This document shows positions 1 through 8,279 of a DNA stretch of 64,000 bases, piece by piece; within the stretch, counting starts at the first letter, position 1, and every line of letters begins with the position of its first letter. The notes under the pieces were generated by a model. It was not told the origin of the DNA. It did not search any database and saw only the letters and a list, made by a program, of their open reading frames with translations. The stretch is from Pseudomonas sp. GM41(2012) (GTDB lineage Bacteria; Pseudomonadota; Gammaproteobacteria; Pseudomonadales; Pseudomonadaceae). Both the position numbers and the translations under genes were made by a program. The stretch lies in NCBI RefSeq assembly GCF_000282315.2, contig NZ_AKJN02000008.1, forward strand, positions 868,001 through 932,000, read 5' to 3'.

Positions 1-237
1 GAGCAGATCCGCCGTAGTGTCATGGACAAGAACATCATCCACAGCGGTTCACCCTCGGGCTTCGTGACAGTCAGTCTGGGTTGTTATTCGTTTGTGCCGA
101 CGGGGCGGGACAGCATGGAAGTGTTCATCGAACGTGCGGATGCGGCGCTGTATCAAGCCAAGCATTCGGGGCGAAACCGCTCGGCAGTGCTGTCGATGGA
201 GGGCGGTGTCGAGGCACTGCTGCGTTCGGATCGTTGA
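1..237 (+). CDS. C-terminal fragment of a GGDEF diguanylate cyclase (5' end outside window)
   Basis: The reading frame is open from base 1, so this is the last 78 residues of a longer protein. The segment VSLGCYSFVP followed by ADAALYQAKHSGRNR is the typical end of a GGDEF domain, where the conserved A-D-x-A-L-Y-x-A-K-x-x-G-R-N signature lies in the last helix and strand. The catalytic GG(D/E)EF loop would lie upstream, so activity cannot be judged. The domain makes cyclic di-GMP from two GTP. No downstream partner domain follows; about 20 residues of tail precede the stop. Confidence 0.85.
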   Translation, partial: EQIRRSVMDKNIIHSGSPSGFVTVSLGCYSFVPTGRDSMEVFIERADAALYQAKHSGRNRSAVLSMEGGVEALLRSDR

Positions 238-378
238 GGTGTCTCTCGAGATGTTTCACCCGCGCAACACCCCGGCAGCCGGCTGTCTGCCTGTCAGATC
301 CCCTTCAATTGATCGTCTAGAGTTGCGGTAACGCTGCCAATCCCGGCAGGTCTCCCCACCGCACGGATGATCGTCTAA

Positions 379-1785
379 ATGTTGATTACTCAAGCATTGA
401 CAGCCGTTGCTCTAACCGTAGCAGCCAGCGTCATTTTTCCGCTCGCGAGCCATGCTCAATCGAAAGTCACAGCCGACGAAGCACACGCCATCGGCGTGGA
501 TGCCTACGTTTATTTTTACCCGCTGTTGACCATGGATATCACCCGCAAGCAATTCACCAACATCGAACCGGGCAAGGAATTCGGTAAAGGTCCGATGAAT
601 ATGTTTGTCAGCGTTCCGCAGTATCCACCTGCAGATTTCAAAGGGGTGGTGCGCTCGAACTTCGACACCTTGTATTCCATTGCCTGGCTGGATTTGACCG
701 AAGAACCGCTGGTGATCGCAGCGCCCGATACGGCCGGGCGTTTTTACTTGCTGCCGATGCTCGACATGTGGACCGATGTATTCGCCTCACCGGGCTGGCG
801 CACCACGGGCACCCAAGCGGGGCAGTTTCTGGTGACACCGCCGGGCTGGACCGGGACGGTGCCTGCCGGACTGAACCATCTGCCGGCGCCTACGCCCTTT
901 GTCTGGGTTATTGGCCGCACCAAGACCGACGGCGCTGCGGACTACGCGGCCGTGCACAAAATTCAGGCTGGCTACACCGTGACACCGTTGTCCCGGCTGG
1001 GTAAAAGCGCCGAGCCGGTCAGCGTGAACATTGACCCGGCCGTGGACATGAAGACCCCGCCAAAGATCCAGGTTGACGCAATGTCGGCGGCTGACTACTT
1101 CGCCTACGCCGCCGAACTGCTCAAGGTGCACCCTGCGCACATCAGCGATCAACCGATCCTGGCGCAGATGAAGCGTATCGGTATCGAGCCCGGAAAATCC
1201 TTCAGCATGGATGCGCTGGACCCTGAAATCAAAGCAGCGCTGCAGACCGTACCCGAGGACGCGCAAGCGCTGATGACGTGGAAGGTTCCAACCCTCGCTC
1301 GCGTGGTCAATGGCTGGTCGATGAACACCGACACCATGGGCGTCTACGGCAACTACTACCTCAAGCGCGCGATCGTTGCGCAGATCGGGCTCGGCGCCAA
1401 CTTGCCTGAGGATGCGATTTATCCGCTGAACATCGGCGATGTCGAAGGCAAGCCACTCGATGGAGCGAACAAGTACGTGCTGCATTTCGACAAGGGTAAA
1501 ACGCCGCCGGTAAACGCTTTCTGGTCGATCACCTTGTACGACCCTGAGGGTTTCCAGGTCGGCAATGCGCTCAACCGCTTTGCATTCAGTAGCTGGATGC
1601 CGTTCAAGACTAACGACGACGGTTCGCTGGACATCTACTTCCAGCACGAAAACCCCGGCAAGGACCTTGAAGCCAATTGGCTGCCGGCACCGAAGGGCGG
1701 GTTCAACCTGACCATGCGTTTGTATGGGCCCAAGCCCGAGGTATTGAACGGCAAGTGGAACCCGCCACCGGTCAAGCCAACCTAG
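379..1785 (+). CDS. secreted DUF1254/DUF1214 domain protein
   Basis: This 468-residue protein starts with a Sec signal peptide: a hydrophobic stretch followed by an SHAQ-type cleavage region near residue 27. The body matches the DUF1254 (N-terminal) plus DUF1214 (C-terminal) architecture. Visible signs are DAYVYFYPLL near the mature start, RSNFDTLYSIAWLDL, and a C-terminal FWSITLYDPEGF segment. Family members are periplasmic or exported proteins of unknown biochemical role. The gene stands alone, with 141 bp before it and a hairpin terminator just after it. A weak CGGA ribosome site lies about 10 bases before the ATG. The family assignment is firm; the function is not known. Confidence 0.85.
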   Translation: MLITQALTAVALTVAASVIFPLASHAQSKVTADEAHAIGVDAYVYFYPLLTMDITRKQFTNIEPGKEFGKGPMNMFVSVPQYPPADFKGVVRSNFDTLYSIAWLDLTEEPLVIAAPDTAGRFYLLPMLDMWTDVFASPGWRTTGTQAGQFLVTPPGWTGTVPAGLNHLPAPTPFVWVIGRTKTDGAADYAAVHKIQAGYTVTPLSRLGKSAEPVSVNIDPAVDMKTPPKIQVDAMSAADYFAYAAELLKVHPAHISDQPILAQMKRIGIEPGKSFSMDALDPEIKAALQTVPEDAQALMTWKVPTLARVVNGWSMNTDTMGVYGNYYLKRAIVAQIGLGANLPEDAIYPLNIGDVEGKPLDGANKYVLHFDKGKTPPVNAFWSITLYDPEGFQVGNALNRFAFSSWMPFKTNDDGSLDIYFQHENPGKDLEANWLPAPKGGFNLTMRLYGPKPEVLNGKWNPPPVKPT

Positions 1786-1807
1786 TTCCGCGTTTCAGGC
1801 CCAAAAG

Positions 1808-1836
1808 CAGCCGACGATCATCGGCTGCTTTTACGC
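1808..1836 (+). terminator. Rho-independent terminator of the DUF1254 gene
   Basis: The inverted repeat AGCAGCCGA/TCGGCTGCT with a short loop is followed by TTTT, 25 bases after the DUF1254 stop. Its right half lies inside the last codons of the convergent Gly-rich gene, so the two 3' ends share this DNA. Confidence 0.75.
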
Positions 1837-2156
1837 GTCCAGCTGCCCGTCCCGCCGCCGGCACCGCCCGTTCCACCGCCCGCCGCGCCCGTGCCACCCC
1901 CCGCGCCAGAGCCACTGTTCCCGGCATTGCCACCATTTCCGCCACCCGACGAGTCCGATCCGCTATTGCTGCCGTTAGCGTTATGGTCGCTCGAGGGTTG
2001 GCCAGGGTTAATGTTGGGCGCCATGGTCGAGCCGCCGATTGAACCCGATCGGGGACCGGTCACATCAGCGCCATCGCCTGAGGCTGCAAAAATGCCGACG
2101 GACAGGGCGGACAGCACGCCAGCCAATAGCAGCGAGGTGACTTTGATGATCATCAT
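1818..2156 (-). CDS. small Gly-rich secreted protein, function unknown
   Basis: The 112-residue product starts MMIIKVTSLLLAGVLSALS, a clear Sec signal peptide, with cleavage likely after residue 24 or so (FAASG). The mature part is low complexity: Asn/Ser/Gly-rich, then runs of GGGTG-like units, ending in a short basic tail (WTRKSSR). I chose the ATG at 2156 because it gives the signal peptide and has GGGGA upstream. The frame extends further 5' without sense. The 3' end overlaps the terminator hairpin of the convergent DUF1254 gene. Such proteins are common in Pseudomonas and have no known role; a surface or matrix protein is only a guess. Confidence 0.6.
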   Translation of the reverse strand: MMIIKVTSLLLAGVLSALSVGIFAASGDGADVTGPRSGSIGGSTMAPNINPGQPSSDHNANGSNSGSDSSGGGNGGNAGNSGSGAGGGTGAAGGGTGGAGGGTGSWTRKSSR

Positions 2157-2283
2157 GGTATGTCCCCAACGATGAGTCGTTACCTGATGTGGGTGTGAAG
2201 GGCTGGACGCGTGGTGCCGGTTGATTGACGAGTGGTCAGTGTGCGTTTCAGGCGAAAGCCTCGCACAGGTGTCAGCGAAGGTT

Positions 2284-2856
2284 CTATTCTGCCAGCTTCT
2301 GTTCGAGGTTCTGCCGCACCTGCGGCCATTCCTCATCAATGATGCTGAACCGCACCGAATTGCGCTTGCGGCCGTCCGGCATGATCCGCTCGTGGCGCAT
2401 GATGCCTTCCTGCTGTGCGCCTAGCCTGAGGATCGCATTGCGCGACTTCTGGTTGTTTTCGTCGGTAGTGAATTGCACCCGCACGCAATCCAGCGTCTCG
2501 AAAGCGTATTGCAGCATCAGGTACTTGGCTTCGGTGTTGACGAAGGTTTTCTGCCAGCGGGCGCAGATCCAGCTGCTGCCTATTTCGAGCTTGCGGTTGA
2601 GTCGGTCGATTTTCCAGAAACGCGTCGAACCGATGACCTCGCCTGTGTCCTTGAGCACGATGACGAAGGGCAGCACAGTGCCAGCGTCGCGGCCGTCGAG
2701 GGCTTTCTTGAGGTAGCTGTCGACGGTGGTCGGGGAGGGCACAACGGTGACGGTCAGGTTCCACAGTTCACCGTCCTGCGCGGCATTGACCAGCGCATCA
2801 GCATCACTCAATTGCAGGGGGCGCAGGCAGATTCGTTGACCTTCCAGTGTGTCCAT
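2284..2856 (-). CDS. GNAT-family N-acetyltransferase (RimJ/Acetyltransf_3 type)
   Basis: The 190-residue protein has the layout of the Acetyltransf_3 branch of GNAT enzymes. The start is LEGQRICLRPLQLSDADAL; FVIVLKDTGEVIGSTRF is the central strand pair; and VRVQFTTDENNQKSRNAILRLGA is the motif-A/B region in which Asn/Ser-x-x-(A/S) contacts acetyl-CoA. The FVNTEAKYLMLQYAFE helix in front is also typical. The substrate cannot be told; family members acetylate N-terminal or small-molecule amines. It lies on the same strand as the Gly-rich gene, 127 bp upstream of it. Confidence 0.85.
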   Translation of the reverse strand: MDTLEGQRICLRPLQLSDADALVNAAQDGELWNLTVTVVPSPTTVDSYLKKALDGRDAGTVLPFVIVLKDTGEVIGSTRFWKIDRLNRKLEIGSSWICARWQKTFVNTEAKYLMLQYAFETLDCVRVQFTTDENNQKSRNAILRLGAQQEGIMRHERIMPDGRKRNSVRFSIIDEEWPQVRQNLEQKLAE

Positions 2857-3093
2857 GAGCAGGCGTTCTCGGCTTCAAAAGGTACGCGGGTGTTACGTGC
2901 AATTACAGGGCAGCGGCCGTCGATTGGCAATGGTTGTGTCAACGGTTCTTCAATTGCTGCAATGGCTTGCGTTATCCAGGCGCCAGGGCACAGCATGGCT
3001 GCTATGTTCAATGAACGTTCGGCGAGTGCCCTGGTAAAAAAGCATTGCGAGCGTCGCATCCCGATCAGGCAATCGATTGACAGGATCAAGTGC

Positions 3094-5664
3094 ATGGATA
3101 TGACCGCCGTTACCACTGTCGCCGCGCCCCGTCATACGCCGATAACCCGTAACCTGGTGTTTGTCGTCGGCCTGCTGTTTGTTTTGGGTGTGCTGATCGC
3201 CCTGTTGGCCTTGTTCAACATTGCCGGGAGGCTGGACGCCCAGGACCTGGCCAAGACCACGTTCTACACCCAGCGTGCGCTGGAAAACCGCATCACCGCC
3301 TCGAAGAACTACGTCGCCAGTTATGCAAACTGGACGACCGCCTACGACCACTTGAACGGCCAGGTCGATGTGCAATGGGCCTACGTCGAGCAGAACCTGG
3401 GCAAAACCTTGTTCAGCATCGATCACTACGATGGCGTCTTCGTGGTCGATCATCAGCAAACCAAATACTCCGTGGTGCGCGGGCTTCAGGTAGAGGAGGC
3501 GGCGACCACCTATCTTTCGGCATCGATGGCGACGCTGATACAGGCAGTCCATAGTCAGGAAAGCCTCATTGATCCCGTCAGCCAGTTCACGCTGTTCGAG
3601 GGCAAACCGGCATTGCTGACGGCTGCCGCAATCGTCCCCAATGACGAAAGGCCGGCGGTCGATCCCCAAAGCACCTCGGTGCTGGTGTTCGTCGACCAAT
3701 TAAGCCCTGACAAGCTCAGCGCCTTGAGCGCTGATTACGGTTTGCATGATTTAAACCTGGCGCCTGATAACGCTATCTCGCCCGGCAGGCCCGCCGTGGC
3801 ACTGGCGGGCACCGGCTACAGCCTGGTTTCCCGACTTGAGCAACCGGGTCATCAGTTGCTCTGGTCGTTGCTGCCGCCATTGGGCGGCGCGCTGTTGGTG
3901 CTGGCGTTGTTAACGGCTTATTTCTTCCGGTATGTCTTGCGCACGTCCGGGCACGTGGATGCCAGCTACACCAGCCTCGATTTATCGAACCAGGCGCTGG
4001 AGGCCAGTGAGGAGCGTTTTCGTGCAGTGGCTGAGGCGGCTTCCGACTGGATCTGGGAAATCGACGACAAACATTGCATCTCTTATCTGTCAGGACGTTT
4101 CGCCACCGTCACCGGTTTTTCCGATCAACAATGGATAGGGCAGGACATCGGGCAACTGCTCAATTGCGACACGCTGCCCTTGTCGCTGTGGCTGCATAAG
4201 CTCAATGAAGAACAGCCCGTCAGCCATTTGCGCTGCTCCTATCGCGATCAGTCGGGGCAACAGCGTATTTGCCGGGTTTCGGCACGACCGATCCATCGCA
4301 AGGGCGCGGTGTTGGGCTATCGCGGAACGGCCAGCGACATCACCGATGAAGTCGCCGCCCATGCCCAGATCCAGCATCTGTCGTTGCACGATGCCCTGAC
4401 GGGGCTGCCGAATCGCAACAAACTGGCGCGTTTCCTTGACGAGGCCCTGGCGCAGAAAGAGCATTCGGCAGCGCTGGTGCTGTTGATGATCGATCTGGAT
4501 AACTTCAAGCCGATCAACGATTCCCTCGGTCACCCGGCCGGCGACGCCGTGCTGCTGGAAGTGGCCACCCGATTGCGTGAGTGCACGCGGGACATCGATC
4601 TGGTCGCCCGGCTCGGTGGTGATGAGTTTGTGCTGGTGCTCAACGGCATGGACAGCCACGCCGAAATCGACCGGTTCTGCGAACGTTTGCTCGAGAGCCT
4701 GCAGCAGCCGATTCATTACGAGCATCACACGCTGCACATCGGCGCGAGCATCGGTGTCGCCTTGAGTCGGCGTCAGGGGCACATTCCCAATGAACTGATC
4801 CGGTGTGCCGACATTGCGCTGTACCAGGCTAAATCCGACGGCAAGAAGACCTGGTGCTACTTTGCGCCGCACATGAACGATCAGATCCAGCACCGTCGGC
4901 AACTGGAAAACGACCTGCGCCGGGCGATCAAGAACAACGAGTTCGTGATGCATTACCAGCCGCGCTACAACATGGGCGGCAAGCAAGTGGTCTCGGTAGA
5001 AGCATTGCTGCGCTGGCAGCATCCGGAACAAGGGCTGCTGAGCCCCGACGAGTTTATCCCTTTGGCCGAGCAGACTGACCTGATCGTGCCTTTGGGGCGT
5101 TGGGTGTTGCGCGAAGCCTGTGAAACGGCCCTGACCTGGCCCGGTGCGTTGATGGTGTCGGTCAATTTGTCACCTGTTCAATTTGCCCGCAGCGATGTGG
5201 TGGAGGACGTCAGGGAGGCCTTGATCCAGACCCGTTTGCCGGCCAGTCGCCTGGAACTGGAAATCACCGAAAACGTCATGCTCATCGATGTGGAGGGCGC
5301 GTTGGCGACCATGAATGCGCTCAAGGAACTGGGCGTGCGGTTGAACATGGACGACTTCGGTACCGGTTATTCGTCCCTGGGTTACTTGCGCACGTACCCG
5401 TTCGACGGGATCAAGATCGACAAACGTTTCATCTCGTCCATGAGCGGCGGCGGCAATGACCGCGCCGTGGTGCAGGCGATCATCAACCTGGGCAAAGCCA
5501 TGGGCCTGACCGTGACGGCAGAGGGCGTCGAGACCCTGGAGCAACTGGACTTCCTGGTCTCGGACCAGTGCCATGAGGTGCAGGGTTTCTACTTGAGTCG
5601 GCCTATGGAAAAGCAGGCGTTGCTGCCGTTGCTCAAGGCATCGCATGACGAGTTTCCAGTGTAG
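3094..5664 (+). CDS. membrane-anchored CHASE4-PAS-GGDEF-EAL cyclic di-GMP enzyme
   Basis: The product is 856 residues from the ATG at 3094. The open frame runs back to 2473, but that part is antisense to the GNAT gene and is not coding. One membrane helix (about 20-45) leads into a periplasmic CHASE4-like sensor (about 55-215, with SYANWTTAYDHLN), and a second helix lies near 252-280. Cytoplasmic parts are a PAS domain (about 300-425), GGDEF (about 430-590) and EAL (about 605-850). The cyclase motif GGDEF is intact near residue 507. The phosphodiesterase signature is intact in EALLRW and DDFGTGYSSLGYL. Both activities are therefore possible; which one dominates cannot be read from sequence. 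It is a stand-alone gene. Confidence 0.9.
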   Translation: MDMTAVTTVAAPRHTPITRNLVFVVGLLFVLGVLIALLALFNIAGRLDAQDLAKTTFYTQRALENRITASKNYVASYANWTTAYDHLNGQVDVQWAYVEQNLGKTLFSIDHYDGVFVVDHQQTKYSVVRGLQVEEAATTYLSASMATLIQAVHSQESLIDPVSQFTLFEGKPALLTAAAIVPNDERPAVDPQSTSVLVFVDQLSPDKLSALSADYGLHDLNLAPDNAISPGRPAVALAGTGYSLVSRLEQPGHQLLWSLLPPLGGALLVLALLTAYFFRYVLRTSGHVDASYTSLDLSNQALEASEERFRAVAEAASDWIWEIDDKHCISYLSGRFATVTGFSDQQWIGQDIGQLLNCDTLPLSLWLHKLNEEQPVSHLRCSYRDQSGQQRICRVSARPIHRKGAVLGYRGTASDITDEVAAHAQIQHLSLHDALTGLPNRNKLARFLDEALAQKEHSAALVLLMIDLDNFKPINDSLGHPAGDAVLLEVATRLRECTRDIDLVARLGGDEFVLVLNGMDSHAEIDRFCERLLESLQQPIHYEHHTLHIGASIGVALSRRQGHIPNELIRCADIALYQAKSDGKKTWCYFAPHMNDQIQHRRQLENDLRRAIKNNEFVMHYQPRYNMGGKQVVSVEALLRWQHPEQGLLSPDEFIPLAEQTDLIVPLGRWVLREACETALTWPGALMVSVNLSPVQFARSDVVEDVREALIQTRLPASRLELEITENVMLIDVEGALATMNALKELGVRLNMDDFGTGYSSLGYLRTYPFDGIKIDKRFISSMSGGGNDRAVVQAIINLGKAMGLTVTAEGVETLEQLDFLVSDQCHEVQGFYLSRPMEKQALLPLLKASHDEFPV

Positions 5665-5763
5665 GGCCGCGCCTTTAGTCGCCTGACTCGCTCGTAGAGG
5701 CAACTGCCGGGGCGCACTCCCGGTCACAACTGGACATCGACCCTGCGTTGCGAGCGTTGGCCC

Positions 5764-6558
5764 ATGAAGAACCTGAAAATCGCGACATTCAACGTCAACG
5801 GCATGCGCGCCCGACTGCCGAACTTGCTCGCCTGGCTTGAGCGAGAGCAGCCAGACATCGCCTGTTTGCAGGAGCTCAAGTCAGTCGACAGTGCATTCCC
5901 GGCCGCCGAGCTTGAGGCCGTTGGCTACGGCGCGATCTGGCAAGGTCAGTCTTCGTGGAACGGCGTGGCGATTCTGGCGCGGGATGCGCAGCCGCTGGAG
6001 AGTCGTCGAGGCCTGCCGGGCGATGACAGCGACACCCATAGCCGGTATCTGGAGGCCGCCGTGCACGGGATTCTGGTGGGCTGCCTGTACCTGCCCAACG
6101 GCAACCCGCAGCCGGGGCCGAAGTTCGATTACAAGCTGGCGTGGTTCGAACGACTGATCCACTACGCGCAGACGCTTCAGGCCAGTGATCATCCCGTGGT
6201 CCTGGCCGGTGACTACAACGTGGTGCCCACCGACCTGGACATCTACAACCCGCGATCCTGGCTGAAGGATGCGTTGCTGCAACCTGAAAGCCGCGAGTGT
6301 TATCAGCGCCTGCTGGCCCAGGGCTGGACCGATTCTTTGCGCCATCTGTATCCGGAGGATCGGCTCTATACCTTCTGGGATTATTTTCGCCAGCACTGGC
6401 AAAAGAACTCAGGACTGCGCATCGATCATCTGTTGCTTAACCCGGCGCTGAGCCCTTATCTGCAGGAGGCCGGTGTCGATGCCTGGGTTCGCAACGAGCC
6501 CCACGCGAGTGATCATGCGCCGACGTGGATTCGATTGAGTTCGCGCAAGCGGCGTTGA
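5764..6558 (+). CDS. xthA: exodeoxyribonuclease III
   Basis: This 264-residue enzyme of the exonuclease/endonuclease/phosphatase fold repairs abasic sites and trims 3' blocked ends. Key motifs are all present: IATFNVNGMRAR at the start, LQELK with the metal-binding Glu near residue 37, the AGDYNVVPTDLDIYNP segment carrying the catalytic Asp and Asn, and the C-terminal SDHAPTW His. Its length is normal. Ribosome binding before the ATG is weak by eye. It lies 99 bp after the cyclic di-GMP gene on the same strand with no terminator seen between them, but is likely transcribed separately. Pseudomonas often carries more than one paralogue of this family, so the gene symbol is by family. Confidence 0.9.
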   Translation: MKNLKIATFNVNGMRARLPNLLAWLEREQPDIACLQELKSVDSAFPAAELEAVGYGAIWQGQSSWNGVAILARDAQPLESRRGLPGDDSDTHSRYLEAAVHGILVGCLYLPNGNPQPGPKFDYKLAWFERLIHYAQTLQASDHPVVLAGDYNVVPTDLDIYNPRSWLKDALLQPESRECYQRLLAQGWTDSLRHLYPEDRLYTFWDYFRQHWQKNSGLRIDHLLLNPALSPYLQEAGVDAWVRNEPHASDHAPTWIRLSSRKRR

Positions 6559-6667
6559 GATTGAAGTGGGTGGCGATTGGCTAAATCAATTGTCGGTCGA
6601 ACCGCTTTTTCCCTTATACATGGCGCCCATCGGCGGAGAAATCCGGCCCCTGCATAAGGACTGAGCA

Positions 6668-7495
6668 ATGAGCGAGCCACAGCTGACGAATCTTGCGTTG
6701 TACCTGCAGCGACTGGGCTTCGACGCGCCTCCGGCGCCGACCCTGGAAACCCTGCGCCACCTTCAACTGCGCCACACCGGCGTCTTCCCGTTCGAAAACC
6801 TCAGTACGTTGTCGGGGCAACCGGTGTTCATCGACCTGCCGTCCATCGAGCAAAAGGTCCTGCACGATGGCCGCGGTGGTTACTGCTACGAACTCAACAA
6901 CCTGTTCCTGGCGTTGCTCCAGGCACTGGGCTTCGACGCTCGCGGCATCTCCGGCCGAGTGGTCATGGGCCAGCCTGAAGGCGCATGGTCCGCCCGTACC
7001 CACCGCTTGAGCCTGGTAACCCTGGACGGCGTGCGCTACATCACCGACGTCGGCTTCGGCGGCATGGTGCCCACCGCACCGCTGATGCTCGATACCCCGG
7101 CTGAACAGCTCACCCCCCACGAACCCTATCGCATCGAGCAGCACGAGGATGGCTACACCCTGCGGGCCAACGTCGGCGGCGAATGGCGGGCGATGTACAT
7201 TTTCGACTTGCAGCGCCAGGAAGACATCGATTACGCCGTCGGCAACTGGTATGTCTCGACCCATCCGGAATCGTCGTTCGCCAGGCAGCTGATGGTAGCG
7301 CGCACCGGGGAAGGGTGGCGCCGCACGCTGAACAACGGCAGTTTTGCGATTCATCGGATCGGCCGTGAGACTGAACGGCGGCAGGTGGCGGATGTGGATG
7401 AATTGATGGGTTTGTTGCGCAGCGAATTCGACATTCGGGTGCCGCGGGAGGCGGCGTTGCGCCGGGTTATTGAAGGGCTGATTCAACAGCCCTGA
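6668..7495 (+). CDS. nat: arylamine N-acetyltransferase
   Basis: The 275-residue protein has the NAT catalytic triad in the expected places: Cys73 in GRGGYCYELN, His112 in THRLSL and Asp127 in ITDVGFGG. The N-terminal FPFENL motif is also typical. These enzymes transfer acetyl from acetyl-CoA to aromatic amines and hydrazines through the cysteine. AAGGA lies about eight bases before the ATG and supports this start. The physiological substrate in Pseudomonas is unsettled. The stop is only three bases from the stop of the convergent gene at 7499. Confidence 0.93.
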   Translation: MSEPQLTNLALYLQRLGFDAPPAPTLETLRHLQLRHTGVFPFENLSTLSGQPVFIDLPSIEQKVLHDGRGGYCYELNNLFLALLQALGFDARGISGRVVMGQPEGAWSARTHRLSLVTLDGVRYITDVGFGGMVPTAPLMLDTPAEQLTPHEPYRIEQHEDGYTLRANVGGEWRAMYIFDLQRQEDIDYAVGNWYVSTHPESSFARQLMVARTGEGWRRTLNNGSFAIHRIGRETERRQVADVDELMGLLRSEFDIRVPREAALRRVIEGLIQQP

Positions 7496-7498
7496 ACC

Positions 7499-7984
7499 TC
7501 ACAGCTGCAGCCCCTCCTGCACAACGGAAAGCAGGGTGTCTTCGGTCATGGCGATCGCATCCGGTTGTTGCCCGGCTTGATCGATCGCCTGCAGCCACCA
7601 CTGTGTCTCGCCGTGTTCGCTCACGGTTCGCAGCATCGAGAGTGCTTTCCCTTGGGTGCGGATCTCGACCCGCCCGGCACCATCCTCAGTGAAACGAGCG
7701 ACGGGATCGAAGGTGATGCTGTGGTGGTTGCCTTCAATCAGTAACTGGTCGATGGCGTAGTCGTAGGTCGCCCCATCAGGATGACGCTCGAAGACGTGCG
7801 TCGGCACTCGCCGAATGTTCAGCCCGGCTTCGCTGAGTGGCGCCAGCCAGGCTTCGATGAGGTGGTACAGCTCGTAAACCTGTGCAGGCCAGCTGTCGAT
7901 CTGCTGATCGGCACAGTGTGTCGTGTCGGCACTGGACTGCTGGGTTTGCTTCAGTTTCGCGGCGAGTTGGTCAGCCTTGCTCAT
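7499..7984 (-). CDS. uncharacterised cytoplasmic protein
   Basis: I do not recognise this 161-residue protein. It has no signal peptide or membrane helix, is rich in Gln, Asp and Glu, and begins with a short helical segment (SKADQLAAKLKQTQQ) that may be a coiled coil. The central region (ATYDYAIDQLLIEGNHHSITFDP) looks like alternating beta strands. AGGAAAT lies before the ATG, which supports the start. Its 3' end converges on nat with a three-base gap. Coding character is convincing, with GC at third positions and a good ribosome site. No function is proposed. Confidence 0.7.
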   Translation of the reverse strand: MSKADQLAAKLKQTQQSSADTTHCADQQIDSWPAQVYELYHLIEAWLAPLSEAGLNIRRVPTHVFERHPDGATYDYAIDQLLIEGNHHSITFDPVARFTEDGAGRVEIRTQGKALSMLRTVSEHGETQWWLQAIDQAGQQPDAIAMTEDTLLSVVQEGLQL

Positions 7985-8198
7985 GTCGATTTCCTATCGT
8001 GGTCTCAGTGAGAGCGTACCTCTATCAAGGTAGTGCACCTCTTGCCTTGCGTCATGTTGCCGGGAGGTTTTGGTTTCAAGATGGCGGTTTCCATGTCCGT
8101 AATCGTCCGCAAGGGCTGCGGAACGAGAGAGTTTTTCAGGGGCGGTGCGGGGCAAGTCTCGGGTGTGGAATGGCCATGTGTCCATAATCTGACTGGTT

Positions 8199-8244
8199 AG
8201 TTGTATACAACTCTATAGACATTTGTCCTGAGTCTTGCATACAG
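8199..8244. promoter_or_regulatory. putative operator: AGTTGTATACAACT palindrome plus degenerate copy
   Basis: A perfect 14-bp palindrome at 8199-8212 lies about 70 bp before the permease start. A degenerate copy of its core (TTGCATACAG, 8235-8244) lies 34 bp downstream, centre to centre. The TTGTATACAA core is of the kind bound by FadR-type GntR regulators. No such regulator is encoded nearby. The role as an operator for the permease gene is inferred. Confidence 0.5.
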
Positions 8245-8279
8245 TGTGCGCATAACAAAAACCAGGGACCCCCCCAACC

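Noticed and set aside
2473..3093. Upstream extension of the CHASE4-PAS-GGDEF-EAL gene by about 207 codons
   Set aside because: Most of this stretch is antisense to the GNAT gene. The membrane anchor starts properly from ATG 3094.
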